Assembly: GCF_000422825.1 (NCBI RefSeq) | Contig: NZ_AUGU01000013.1 | Span: 372,001-436,000 of the forward strand | Source: Nocardioides insulae DSM 17944 | GTDB taxonomy: Bacteria; Actinomycetota; Actinomycetes; Propionibacteriales; Nocardioidaceae | Length of the DNA: 64,000 nucleotides | Direction: 5' to 3' | In this document: one piece after another, positions 42,855-51,310 of the stretch | How the letters are laid out: each line of letters opens with the position of its first letter | Position numbering within the stretch: position 1 is the first letter of the stretch | Notes under the pieces: model-generated | What the model was told of the DNA's origin: nothing | Databases searched by the model: none | What the model saw: only the letters and a program-made list of their open reading frames with translations | Translations under genes and position numbers: made by a program

Positions 42855-44036
42855 GTGACAAATGCCGCCAGCACCGCCGCGGGGACGCTCAGCCGCTACC
42901 TCGACACGGCGTCGTCCGAACCGCTCCACCCCGCTGCTCGGGACACCCTGCTGGCCGCCTTGGAGCACGGGTACGCCGACCCGCGCCGTCTGCACGGCCA
43001 GGGGCGCAACGCTCGACTGCTGCTCGACAACGCCCGCGAGGTGGTCGCCGCCTGCCTGGAGGTACGACGGGACGAGGTCACCTTCACCTCCTCCGGCACC
43101 GACGCCGTCCACCGCGGCCTGCTGGGCCTGCTGGCCGGGCGGCCGAAGCGGTCGGGGATCGCCTACAGCGCCGTGGAGCACTCCGCGGTCCAGCACGCCG
43201 CACGCTGGTCGGTCGAACGATCCGGCGAGAGCGTGGCTGCGCCGATCGAGATCGGCGTCGACGCCTCCGGCGCGGTCGCCGCAGCGGCGGTGGCGGCGGC
43301 GGTGCGGACCAGCCCGGTCCCCGTCGGCGCCGTCGCCCTGCAGAGCGCCAACCACGAGGTCGGCACCGTCCAGGACGTCGCCGGTGCCGCCGCCGCCCTG
43401 GCCGAGCTCGACGTCCCGGTCTTCACCGATGCCTGCGCCTCGATGGGCCGACTCCCCCTCCCGGACGGATGGTCGGTGGCAGCCGGCTCCGCCCACAAGT
43501 GGGGCGGACCGGCCGGGGTCGGCGTCCTCGTCGTGCGCAAGGGCGTCCGGTGGGCCTCACCGTTCCCGGGGGACGACCGGGTGGACGAGCGCGCGGCCGG
43601 CTTCGAGAACGTGCCGGCGGCCCTCGCCGCCGCGGCCGCCCTCCAGGCGATGGTCGCCGAGCAGCGGGAACTCTCCGCCCGCCAGCACGGGCTCGTGGAG
43701 CGGATCCGAGCGGGGGTGGCCGCCGGGGTTCCCGACGTCGAGGTGGTGGGCGACCCCGAGCGTCGCCTCCCCCACCTGGTCACCTTCTCCTGCCTCTATG
43801 TCGACGGGGAGGCATTGGTCAGCGAGCTGGACCGGGAGGGGTTCGGCGTCGCCAGCGGGTCGGCCTGCACGGCCTCCACGCTGGAGCCCAGCCACGTCCT
43901 CGCCGCGATGGGGGCGCTCACCCAGGGCAACGTCCGGGTCTCCCTGACCCGCGAGACCACCGAGGCGGACGTTCGGGCGTTCCTGGAGACCCTGCCCCGC
44001 GTGGTCGCCCGGATCCGGGCTCGACTGGGGGCCTGA
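42855..44036 (+). CDS. Cysteine desulfurase (NifS/IscS-like, class V aminotransferase)
   Basis: 393 residues. PLP-binding lysine in AGSAHKWGGPAGVG, cofactor contact ANHEVGTVQDV, and the sulfur-carrying cysteine in ASGSACTAS. It takes sulfur from cysteine for Fe-S cluster or thio-modification pathways. The active-site loop SACTAS is that of group I (IscS/NifS) enzymes. GTG 42855 has a -10 box 6 bases upstream. No iscU, sufU or thiI is adjacent, although an ErpA/HesB gene lies 1.2 kb away on the other strand. It sits where M. tuberculosis has asnB (Rv2201). Confidence 0.87.
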   Translation: MTNAASTAAGTLSRYLDTASSEPLHPAARDTLLAALEHGYADPRRLHGQGRNARLLLDNAREVVAACLEVRRDEVTFTSSGTDAVHRGLLGLLAGRPKRSGIAYSAVEHSAVQHAARWSVERSGESVAAPIEIGVDASGAVAAAAVAAAVRTSPVPVGAVALQSANHEVGTVQDVAGAAAALAELDVPVFTDACASMGRLPLPDGWSVAAGSAHKWGGPAGVGVLVVRKGVRWASPFPGDDRVDERAAGFENVPAALAAAAALQAMVAEQRELSARQHGLVERIRAGVAAGVPDVEVVGDPERRLPHLVTFSCLYVDGEALVSELDREGFGVASGSACTASTLEPSHVLAAMGALTQGNVRVSLTRETTEADVRAFLETLPRVVARIRARLGA

Positions 44037-44065
44037 GTCCCACACCATGGGTCGCCCCACCTGTC

Positions 44066-44100
44066 CGCCGACCCACCGGAAAGCATCCGGTGGGTCGGCG
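44066..44100. terminator. Perfect 15-bp bidirectional hairpin
   Basis: CGCCGACCCACCGGA (44066-44080) pairs with TCCGGTGGGTCGGCG (44086-44100), 5-base loop AAGCA, midway between the convergent cysteine desulfurase and PfkB-kinase genes. Confidence 0.75.
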
Positions 44101-44134
44101 CAGATGTGGTGCCGCGAGCCAGGGAGAACGCGGG

Positions 44135-45124
44135 TCAGGGCAGATGCGGCGCGACCTCGGCCGCGGCAGCGTCGCCGTAGCTGTCGGCCAGGCGGGCGAG
44201 CAGGGCCTGGGAGGTGAAGGAGTACTCCTGGGTGCCGACCGTCTCGACGACGTACGCCGCGAGCACGCAGCCGACCTGCGCGGACCGCTCCTTGCCGAGG
44301 CCCCAGGCGGTCGCCGCGAGGAACCCGGCACGGAACGCGTCGCCGACACCGGTGGGCTCGATGGCCTCCACACCGCGGCAGGCGGGGAGTTCGATGGTCT
44401 CCTCGCCCTTGGTGCTGACCCGGACGCCGTCCTTGCCCAGGGTCGTGACCTGGGTGCCGACCCGGCCGAGGATCTCCTCGGCCGACCAGCCGGTCTTCTG
44501 CTCGATCAGGTGCGACTCGTACTCGTTGGAGAACAGGATCGCCGCTCCGTCGACCAGGTCGCGGATGAGCTCCCCCTCGCCGAAGGCGAGCTGCTGGCTC
44601 GGGTCGGCGATGAACGGGTAGCCGCGCTGCCGGCACTCCTCGGTGTGGCGGCGCATGCCCTCGGGGTCGTCGGCGCCGATGAGGACGTACGCCGGCTCCC
44701 CCACCTCGGCCACGATCGGGGCCAGCTCGATCTGCCGTGCCTCGCTCATGGCACCCGGGTAGAAGGAGGCGAACTGGGCCATCGTGGTGTCGGTGGTGCA
44801 CACGAAGCGGGCGGTGTGCTTGGCCTCGGAGACATGCACGTGGTCGCAGTCGACACCGTGCCGCTCGAGCCAGGACCGGTAGTCCGCGAAGTCCTCTCCG
44901 ACCGCGCCCACCAACACCGGCCGGAGACCGAGCCTGCCGAGTCCGAAGCACATGTTGGCCGCGACACCGCCACGCCGGATCTCCAGCTCGTCGACCAGGA
45001 ACGAGACCGAGAGCTTGTCCAACTGCTCGACGACGAGCGAGTCGGCGAACTTGCCGCCGAAGGTCATCAGATGGTCGGTGGCGATGGAGCCGGCGATGAG
45101 GAGGGATCCGGAAGAGGCAGACAT
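44135..45124 (-). CDS. PfkB-family carbohydrate/adenosine kinase
   Basis: 329 residues. Features: IAGSIATDHLMTF at the start, the substrate loop RRGGVAANMCFGLGRLG near residue 50, and the catalytic PTGVGDAFRAGF with the base Asp near residue 280. This is the ribokinase/PfkB fold. The phosphate motif reads PTGVGD instead of the usual DTxGAGD, as in the M. tuberculosis adenosine kinase AdoK/CbhK (Rv2202c), its positional equivalent. The likely reaction is phosphorylation of adenosine or a sugar; which one is not provable here. It is downstream of the erpA-like gene but separated from it by a terminator. Confidence 0.88.
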   Translation of the reverse strand: MSASSGSLLIAGSIATDHLMTFGGKFADSLVVEQLDKLSVSFLVDELEIRRGGVAANMCFGLGRLGLRPVLVGAVGEDFADYRSWLERHGVDCDHVHVSEAKHTARFVCTTDTTMAQFASFYPGAMSEARQIELAPIVAEVGEPAYVLIGADDPEGMRRHTEECRQRGYPFIADPSQQLAFGEGELIRDLVDGAAILFSNEYESHLIEQKTGWSAEEILGRVGTQVTTLGKDGVRVSTKGEETIELPACRGVEAIEPTGVGDAFRAGFLAATAWGLGKERSAQVGCVLAAYVVETVGTQEYSFTSQALLARLADSYGDAAAAEVAPHLP

Positions 45125-45155
45125 GGCCGCAGCCTACGCATCGGGCTGGGAACGA

Positions 45156-45185
45156 CGAGAACCCCCGCAGATGCGGGGGTTCTCG
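45156..45185 (-). terminator. Perfect 14-bp hairpin after the erpA-like gene
   Basis: CGAGAACCCCCGCA (45156-45169) pairs with TGCGGGGGTTCTCG (45172-45185), 2-base nominal loop. It lies 90 bases past the erpA-like stop and 32 bases before the PfkB-kinase start. Confidence 0.7.
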
Positions 45186-45274
45186 GTGCTCGGTTCTGAG
45201 TGCGCGGTGCGTGCTCTCGTCCGGCGGAGCCGCAGCAGCCGGCGCCCGGAAGAGCGGGTGCCGCCCGCCTCAGA

Positions 45275-45637
45275 TCAGTGGAAGGAGTCGCCGCAGGCGC
45301 AGGAGCCGGTGGCGTTGGGGTTGTCGATGGTGAACCCCTGCTTCTCGATGGTGTCGACGAAGTCGATGGTCGCGCCGTTGAGGTAGGGCACGCTCATCCG
45401 GTCGACGACCACGGACACGCCGCCGAAGTCGGTGACGGTGTCGCCGTCCAGGGTGCGCTCGTCGAAGAACAGCTGGTAGCGAAGTCCGGAGCAGCCGCCG
45501 GGCTGCACCGAGATGCGCAGCGCCAGGTCGTCTCGGCCCTCCTGCTCGAGGAGGCTCTTGACCTTGCCCGCGGCCACCGGGCTGAGGTTGATGCTGTCGC
45601 TGCGGCGCTCGAAGGTGGTCTCCACCTGCTCCGTCAT
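45275..45637 (-). CDS. erpA: A-type iron-sulfur insertion protein (ErpA/HesB)
   Basis: 120 residues. The three conserved cysteines are Cys49 in PGGCSGLRY and Cys113, Cys115 in GSCACGDSF, the A-type carrier pattern. It holds and delivers Fe-S clusters to target apoproteins. The ATG follows GGGAG with close spacing. Clients nearby in the genome include the Rieske protein QcrA and quinolinate synthase NadA. The locus corresponds to M. tuberculosis Rv2204c. The 158-base gap upstream to the glycerate kinase stop shows no gene. Confidence 0.93.
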   Translation of the reverse strand: MTEQVETTFERRSDSINLSPVAAGKVKSLLEQEGRDDLALRISVQPGGCSGLRYQLFFDERTLDGDTVTDFGGVSVVVDRMSVPYLNGATIDFVDTIEKQGFTIDNPNATGSCACGDSFH

Positions 45638-45795
45638 GGTGTCACTCCCGGATCTGGGTCGGTGTGGTCAGCGGGGCGCACCGGCGGCTCGAGGTCGCGG
45701 ACGTCCCAGTCACAGGTGCAATCGTCGCACACCCGCGGTTATTCCCCCACTACGTCGCGTGTGATCCGCTCGCACCCTGGGCAACCCTGCGCGGC

Positions 45796-46890
45796 TCAGC
45801 GGGACCAACTGCGCGCCACCCGCTCGGCCACGGCGGCGAGGGCCCCTTCGGGATCGGCGAAGGCACGCTCCTCCCCCACCAGGTCGACCAACGAGTAGGC
45901 CGCCTCCACGCCCAGGGTCCGCATCTCTCGGGACCCGACATGCACCTGACCGGCCAGGACCACGCACGGCCGGATCGCCTGGCCCGCCAACGCCGCCACA
46001 CCGGCAGGGACCTTGCCGGCCCGGCTGGAGAAGTCGAAGGAACCCTCGCCGGTGAGCACCAGATCGCACCGGGCCGCGTGTCCCGCCAGGCCCAGCACCC
46101 CCGCCACCAGGTCGACCCCCGGGCGGCACTCGGCCCCCAGGAGCAGCAATGCGTACCCGAGCCCACCGGCCGCACCGGCGCCGGCCTCCGTGGCGGTACG
46201 GCGGCCCGCCGCGGCGGCGTATGCCCCGAGCAGGGCGTCCAGGCGCGGCAACTCGTCCTCAGCCAGACCCTTCTGCGGCCCGAACACCTTCGTCGTCCCG
46301 AACAGGCCGGTCAGCGGGTTGTCCACGTCGGAGGCGGCGACCAGCTCGATCCCGGCCACCAGGGCGCTGGCGCGCGCGAGGTCCATCCGGCTGATGCCGT
46401 CCAGGCCGCCGCAGCCGGCGTCGAGCGGTACGTCCGCCTCCGCCCCCAGGGCGGCGAGCAGTCCGGCGCCGCCGTCGTTGGTGCCGCTGCCTCCCAGACC
46501 GACGATGATCCGCCCGGCCCCGGACTCCACCGCGGCACGGACGAGCTCGCCGACGCCGTACGTCGACGCGTGCTCGGCCCCGGAGCGGCCGGTGAGATGC
46601 ACTCCGCAGGCCTGTGCCGACTCGAGATAGGCCGTGTCACCGACCCGCAGGATGTCCGCCGGGGTCGGCCGGCCGTGCGGCCCGCGTACCGTGATCGTCC
46701 TCCGCTCGCCGCCCAGCACCCCGTGCAGGACGTCGACGAAACCGGGCCCGCCGTCGGACATCGGCACCGGGATCACGTCGTCGGCGGGGGCGTGCTCCCG
46801 CCACCCGGTCGCGATCGCCTCCGCGGCCTGAGGCGCGCTGAGGGTGCCCGCGAAGGCGTCGGGCGCCACCAGAATCCGCATGCGCGTCAC
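45796..46890 (-). CDS. Glycerate kinase (GlxK type)
   Basis: 364 residues. It has the opening ILVAPDAFAGTLSAPQAAEAIATGW, a GSGTNDGGAG active-site loop in IIVGLGGSGTNDGGAGLLAALG, and the closing DLVLTGEGSFDFSSRAGK, all typical of the GlxK/GarK glycerate kinases. It phosphorylates D-glycerate with ATP, yielding 2-phosphoglycerate. It stands alone here; no glyoxylate carboligase or tartronate genes are visible. The position next to erpA matches M. tuberculosis Rv2205c. The divergent GNAT gene starts 26 bases away, so their promoters overlap. Confidence 0.92.
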   Translation of the reverse strand: MTRMRILVAPDAFAGTLSAPQAAEAIATGWREHAPADDVIPVPMSDGGPGFVDVLHGVLGGERRTITVRGPHGRPTPADILRVGDTAYLESAQACGVHLTGRSGAEHASTYGVGELVRAAVESGAGRIIVGLGGSGTNDGGAGLLAALGAEADVPLDAGCGGLDGISRMDLARASALVAGIELVAASDVDNPLTGLFGTTKVFGPQKGLAEDELPRLDALLGAYAAAAGRRTATEAGAGAAGGLGYALLLLGAECRPGVDLVAGVLGLAGHAARCDLVLTGEGSFDFSSRAGKVPAGVAALAGQAIRPCVVLAGQVHVGSREMRTLGVEAAYSLVDLVGEERAFADPEGALAAVAERVARSWSR

Positions 46891-46903
46891 TGTAGGGGGC
46901 CTC

Positions 46904-46909
46904 TAGCCT
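46904..46909 (+). promoter_or_regulatory. -10 hexamer of the GNAT gene
   Basis: TAGCCT ends 7 bases before GTG 46917. Confidence 0.45.
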
Positions 46910-46916
46910 CCCCGGT

Positions 46917-47780
46917 GTGCTGATCCGTCCGATGACCCCCGCCGACGTCCCGATGGCAGAGGAGGTCAGTGACCTCGCCTTCCACGAGGTCGACCGCTGG
47001 ACGCATCGTGCCGGCCGCCCTGCGCCCGAGCGCCGCACGCCGCAGCGCTCCGAGACGTGGATCCGGCGAACCGCCCGGTTCCTCGACACCGACCCGGGCG
47101 GCTGTTGGGTGGCCGTGGACGAGTCAGGCGTCGTCGGTTTCGCCACCTCGATCGTGCGGGAGCGGGTATGGGTGCTGGCCACCTTCGCGGTCAGGCCGGG
47201 GCAGCAGGGGCGCGGGATCGGGCGTGCCGTGCTGGAGCCGGCGCTCGCCTACGGCGCCGCCTGCGACCGTGGCCTGCTGTCGGCTTCCGAGGACCCCAGG
47301 GCGCTGCACCGCTACCACGCGGCCGGCTTCGCCCTGTATCCCCAACTGTTCTTCCGCGGGGAGGTCGATCGCAGCAGGCTGCCGTCGATCGGGGGTCTGC
47401 GTGCTGGGCAGGCGGACGACCTGGCGTGGATGGACGACCTGGACCGGGCTCTGCGCGGGGGTCCGCACGGTCCCGACCACTCGGCGCTGTCCGACATGGC
47501 CCGACTCGTGGTGGCCCGGGACCGCTCGGGTTACGCCTACACCACCGGCTCGGAGACCTACGTCGTGGCCGCCAGCACCCCGGAGGTGGGCACGAGGCTG
47601 TTGTGGGAGTGTCTTGCCGGCGCGGAGGGGGTCTTCGAGGTTTCGCACGTCACGACCGCGAACCAGTGGGCCGTCGAGGTGGCGATGAACGCCCGACTGG
47701 CGATGTCGACGGACGGCTTCCTGGCCGTGCGCGGGATGGATCCGCCGGCGCCGTACGTGCACAACGGGGCGCTGTTGTGA
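46917..47780 (+). CDS. GNAT-family acetyltransferase, two-lobed
   Basis: 287 residues. The first ~140 residues are a GNAT domain: LIRPMTPADVPMAEEVSDLAF at the start and the acetyl-CoA loop VRPGQQGRGIGRAVLEPAL near residue 85, then RALHRYHAAGFALYPQLFF. The second half (LRAGQADDLAWMDDLDRALRG to the end) looks like a degenerate second GNAT domain without a Q/RxxGxG loop. The substrate is unknown. The GTG at 46917 has a -10 box 7 bases upstream. It is divergent from glycerate kinase and precedes nadA on the same strand, but nadA has its own promoter. Confidence 0.82.
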   Translation: MLIRPMTPADVPMAEEVSDLAFHEVDRWTHRAGRPAPERRTPQRSETWIRRTARFLDTDPGGCWVAVDESGVVGFATSIVRERVWVLATFAVRPGQQGRGIGRAVLEPALAYGAACDRGLLSASEDPRALHRYHAAGFALYPQLFFRGEVDRSRLPSIGGLRAGQADDLAWMDDLDRALRGGPHGPDHSALSDMARLVVARDRSGYAYTTGSETYVVAASTPEVGTRLLWECLAGAEGVFEVSHVTTANQWAVEVAMNARLAMSTDGFLAVRGMDPPAPYVHNGALL

Positions 47781-47843
47781 CCCCGGGCCGGGCAGTGCCG
47801 GTCCTCACTTCGGGACCGCGCGGCGGGTGTCATAGCCCACAAC

Positions 47844-47849
47844 TAGACT
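47844..47849 (+). promoter_or_regulatory. -10 hexamer of nadA
   Basis: TAGACT ends 7 bases before ATG 47857, a leaderless arrangement. Confidence 0.5.
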
Positions 47850-47856
47850 CGTCGGC

Positions 47857-49029
47857 ATGACGACCGTCGACCTCCCGCTGCTGCCCCTCGGCCGCGGCAT
47901 CGACCTCCAGTCCGAGCGTGGCGTGGACTGCCCCGGCGACCTCCCCCCGGCTTCCGACCCTGATCTGGTGGCGCGCGCCAGAGCGGCCAAGGAGGCCCTC
48001 GGCGAGCGCGTCTTCGTGCTCGGCCACCACTACCAGCGCGACGAGGTGATCGAGTTCGCCGACGTCACCGGGGACTCCTTCAAGCTGGCCCGCGACGCCG
48101 CGGCCCGACCGACGGCCGAGTTCATCGTGTTCTGCGGCGTGCACTTCATGGCCGAGTCGGCCGACATCCTCACCGGCGCCGATCAGCAGGTGATCCTGCC
48201 CGACCTGGCCGCCGGCTGCTCGATGGCCGACATGGCCCGGCTCCAGCAGGTCGAGACCGCCTGGGACGCGCTGGCCGAGGCCGGCGTGCAGCAGCAGGTC
48301 GTGCCGGTGACCTACATGAACTCCAGCGCCGACATCAAGGCCTTCTGCGGCCGCAACGGCGGCGTCGTGTGCACCTCGTCCAACGCGCGCACCGTCCTGG
48401 AGTGGGCCTTCGACCAGCGCTCGGACGCGAAGGTGCTCTTCTTCCCCGACCAGCACCTGGGCCGCAACACCGCCGTGCTCGAGCTCGGCTACTCCCTCGA
48501 GGACTGCGTGGTCTGGGATCCCCGGCGCGCCAACGGCGGGCTCACCACCGAGCAGCTGCAGCAGGCCAAGGTCATCCTGTGGAAGGGGCACTGCTCGGTG
48601 CACGGCCGCTTCTCCCCCGACGTCGTGGACGAGCTGCGCGCCGAGGTCCCGGGTATCAACATCCTGGTCCACCCCGAGTGCCAGCACGAGGTGGTCACCA
48701 AGGCCGACCTGATCGGCTCCACCGAGTTCATCATCAAGACGATCGAGGAGGCTCCGGCCGGCTCGGCCTGGGCGATCGGCACCGAGCTCAACCTGGTCAA
48801 GCGGCTCGCCGACCGGCACCCCGACAAGCGGATCATGTTCCTGGACCGCACGGTGTGCTACTGCTCCACGATGAACCGGATCGACCTGCCCCACTTCGTG
48901 TGGGCCATGGAGGAGCTGGTCAAGGGCAACGTCGTCAACCGCATCGAGGTCGATGCCGACACCGAGCACCACGCCAAGGTCGCCCTCCAGCGGATGCTCG
49001 ACCTGCCGGGCAAGGTCGCCGCCGGCTGA
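47857..49029 (+). CDS. nadA: Quinolinate synthase
   Basis: 390 residues, the longer actinobacterial form. Family blocks: LGHHYQRDEVIEFADVTGDSF, IVFCGVHFMAESADIL, AGCSMADM (a cluster-binding Cys), VTYMNSSADIKAF, LFFPDQHLGRNTA, and VHPECQHEVV (another cluster Cys), with a third in VCYCSTMNRI. It condenses iminoaspartate and dihydroxyacetone phosphate to quinolinate using a [4Fe-4S] cluster, for NAD synthesis. nadB and nadC are not adjacent, unlike in many actinobacteria where nadABC form an operon. It converges with the sensor kinase gene. Confidence 0.95.
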   Translation: MTTVDLPLLPLGRGIDLQSERGVDCPGDLPPASDPDLVARARAAKEALGERVFVLGHHYQRDEVIEFADVTGDSFKLARDAAARPTAEFIVFCGVHFMAESADILTGADQQVILPDLAAGCSMADMARLQQVETAWDALAEAGVQQQVVPVTYMNSSADIKAFCGRNGGVVCTSSNARTVLEWAFDQRSDAKVLFFPDQHLGRNTAVLELGYSLEDCVVWDPRRANGGLTTEQLQQAKVILWKGHCSVHGRFSPDVVDELRAEVPGINILVHPECQHEVVTKADLIGSTEFIIKTIEEAPAGSAWAIGTELNLVKRLADRHPDKRIMFLDRTVCYCSTMNRIDLPHFVWAMEELVKGNVVNRIEVDADTEHHAKVALQRMLDLPGKVAAG

Positions 49030-49071
49030 TCGGCAGCGACACTCGGTGTCGGCAGAATCCGGCACCACGGA

Positions 49072-50475
49072 TCACTGGGGCAGCCGTACCCGGATGGTGG
49101 TGTCGCCGGGGCGGCTCTCCAGGGTGACGCCGCCTCCGTGAGCCTCCACGATGGCCTGGACCAGGGATAGCCCGAGGCCCGCGCCACCCCGCTGCCGCGC
49201 GGTATCGGCCCGGGTGAAGCGCTCGAAGGCATGCGCCACCAACTCCGGCGGGAAGCCCGGCCCGTCGTCGTGCACACTGAAACCGCCGGCGTACGCCGTC
49301 ACCGTGATCGTCGTACCCGCGGGCGTGTGGGTGCGGGCATTGGTGAGCAGATTGCTCACCACCTGGTGCAACCGGGATTCGTCACCGGTCACGGCGGCCG
49401 GCTCCCGGTCGGGCAGGACGAGCCGCCAGCGGTGCTCCGGCGCGATCACCCTCGCATCGGAGACCGCCTCCACGAGCAGCCGGGTGAGGTCGACCTGGTG
49501 GCGCTCCAACGGCCGGCCCGAGTCGAGGCGCGCCAGCAGCAGGAGGTCCTCGACCAGCGCCGTCATCCGCTGCGACTCCTCCTCGACCTTGCCCAGCGCG
49601 GCCGTCGCCGCGGCCGAGTCACCGGGCCGCTTGGCGGCCAGTTCGGTGTAGCCCCGGATCACGGTCAACGGGGTGCGGAGCTCATGCGAGGCATCCGCCA
49701 CGAACTGCCGTACCTGCTGCTCACTGCGGTGGCGGGCGGCCAGTGAGGACTCCACGTGGGCCAGCAGTCCGTTGAGGGCCGCACCCACCTGGCCGACCTC
49801 CGAGGCCGGGTCGGTCAGGTGATCGGGCACCCGCTCGGTCACGCCGATCTCGCCGGAGTCGAGCGGCAGTTCGGCCACCGCGTGCGCCGTCCTTGCCACC
49901 TCGCGCAGCGGCGCCAACTGCCGACGTACGACGATGACGCCGGCGCCACCCGCCACCGCCACCCCCAGCACGGTCAGGGCGATCTCCCAGCCGATCAGGT
50001 TGCGCAGGGTCTGGTCGACCGCGGCGGTCGGCATGCCGGTCACCAGGGTCGCCGGCTCACCGCTCGCGCGCAGGGTCACGTCGGTGCCCAGGACCCGGTA
50101 GGACCCGAGCCCCGGCAGGTCCACTGTGTGCGTCTCACCGTCGACGGGCACCTCGCCGAGTTCGGCCAGGACCTCCTCGTCGAGCGATTCGCTCTCCCCC
50201 GGCTCGTCCCCGAGCACCTCGCCCTGGGAGACGGTGTCGCTCACCACCGCACTGAGGGTGTCCGGGCCCCGGTTGCGCATGTCGAAGCCGCTCGGCCCCG
50301 GTCCACCGCTCGGGGCGAGTTCCCGCACGTCGGCGTCGAGCCGGTCCATGAGGGACGCTCGCATGGCCAGCGTCGTGAGCGCCCCGATGGCGACCGTGAC
50401 CACGGCCACCAGCATCACGGCGGTGATGACCAACCGGGCGGTGAGAGAGGTGGGCCGCAGCCTGGAGATGCGCAC
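49072..50475 (-). CDS. Two-component sensor histidine kinase of the efflux operon
   Basis: 467 residues. TM1 at ~13-38, an extracytoplasmic loop of ~130 residues, TM2 at ~161-183, HAMP, then HisKA with DASHELRTPL (His264), and an HATPase domain with HQVVSNLLTNARTHTP, HDDGPGFPPE and RGGAGLGLSLVQAIV. It should sense an envelope or drug signal and phosphorylate the regulator encoded just upstream. It is the last gene of the efflux operon. The loop is acidic (EPGESESLDEEVLAELGE) and has no recognisable sensor fold. Confidence 0.93.
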   Translation of the reverse strand: MRISRLRPTSLTARLVITAVMLVAVVTVAIGALTTLAMRASLMDRLDADVRELAPSGGPGPSGFDMRNRGPDTLSAVVSDTVSQGEVLGDEPGESESLDEEVLAELGEVPVDGETHTVDLPGLGSYRVLGTDVTLRASGEPATLVTGMPTAAVDQTLRNLIGWEIALTVLGVAVAGGAGVIVVRRQLAPLREVARTAHAVAELPLDSGEIGVTERVPDHLTDPASEVGQVGAALNGLLAHVESSLAARHRSEQQVRQFVADASHELRTPLTVIRGYTELAAKRPGDSAAATAALGKVEEESQRMTALVEDLLLLARLDSGRPLERHQVDLTRLLVEAVSDARVIAPEHRWRLVLPDREPAAVTGDESRLHQVVSNLLTNARTHTPAGTTITVTAYAGGFSVHDDGPGFPPELVAHAFERFTRADTARQRGGAGLGLSLVQAIVEAHGGGVTLESRPGDTTIRVRLPQ

Positions 50476-50496
50476 GAATGCCTCGTCCTCGGCCGG

Positions 50497-51225
50497 TCAG
50501 GCCGGCTTGAGGACGTAGCCGGCGCCGCGCATGGTGTGGATCATCGGCGCGCGACCCGCGTCGATCTTCTTGCGCAGATAGGAGATGTAGAGCTCCACCA
50601 CGTTGGCCTGACCGCCGAAGTCGTAGTTCCAGACCCGGTCGAGGATCTGGGCCTTGCTGAGCACCCGACGGGGGTTGCGCATCAGGAAGCGCAGCAGCTC
50701 GAACTCGGTGGCGGTCAGCGAGATCTCCTCGCCGTCGCGGACCACCTCGTGGCTGTCCTCGTCGAGGCTGAGGTCGCCGACGGTGAGCACGGAGGTGGAG
50801 ACGGCGCGCGCCGCTCCCGCCCGCCGCATCAGCGCGCGGAGCCTCGCCACGACCTCCTCCAGGGAGAACGGCTTGGTGACGTAGTCGTCCCCTCCTGCGG
50901 TGAGGCCGGCGATCCGGTCCTCGACGGCGTCCCGAGCGGTCAGGAACAACACCGGTACGTCGGGGCTGAAGCCGCGCATCCGCCGGAGCACCTCGAGCCC
51001 GTCGAAGTCGGGCAACATGATGTCGAGCACCACCGCGTCCGGATCGCTCTCCTTGGCCGCCCGCACCGCAGCAGTGCCGGAATGGGCGGTGCTGACCTCC
51101 CACCCTTCATAGCGCAGCGCCATGGAGAGCATCTCCGCGATGTTCACCTCGTCGTCGACGACGAGCACCCGGAGGGGCGAGCCGTCCGGTCGGGTCAGCT
51201 CGGGAGCGCTGTTCATGATGGTCAC
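50497..51225 (-). CDS. OmpR/PhoB-family response regulator of the efflux operon
   Basis: 242 residues. Receiver domain with VVDDE (acid pocket), phospho-acceptor Asp68 in VVLDIM and Lys118 in VTKPF, then a winged-helix DNA-binding domain with LTATEFELLRFLMRNP, VWNYDFGGQANVVELYISYLRKKID and the closing GAGYVLKP. GTG 51225 follows GGAAGGA with 8 bases of spacing; an ATG three codons later is the alternative. Three CTGTG repeats at 11-bp steps lie upstream, and a similar set precedes the first adaptor gene, suggesting it controls both itself and the operon. Confidence 0.94.
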   Translation of the reverse strand: MTIMNSAPELTRPDGSPLRVLVVDDEVNIAEMLSMALRYEGWEVSTAHSGTAAVRAAKESDPDAVVLDIMLPDFDGLEVLRRMRGFSPDVPVLFLTARDAVEDRIAGLTAGGDDYVTKPFSLEEVVARLRALMRRAGAARAVSTSVLTVGDLSLDEDSHEVVRDGEEISLTATEFELLRFLMRNPRRVLSKAQILDRVWNYDFGGQANVVELYISYLRKKIDAGRAPMIHTMRGAGYVLKPA

Positions 51226-51246
51226 GATGCCATCCTTCCGACCTCG

Positions 51247-51274
51247 CCTGTGGGTCTCCTGTGACCGGGCTGTG
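51247..51274 (-). promoter_or_regulatory. Phased CTGTG repeats upstream of the response regulator
   Basis: CCTGTG at 51247, CCTGTG at 51258 and GCTGTG at 51269 are spaced exactly 11 bp. On the transcribed strand they read CACAG(G/C)-N5 repeats, a form bound by OmpR-family regulators such as PhoP. They fill the 85-base gap before the regulator. Confidence 0.55.
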
Positions 51275-51310
51275 CGACACCTGCTCATCCGCCCGCGTGA
51301 GGGCCGGGTC

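Noticed and set aside
49037..49051. Small hairpin CGACAC-TCG-GTGTCG between nadA and the sensor kinase
   Set aside because: Only a 6-bp stem and a 3-base loop; too weak to call a terminator although the position would suit one.
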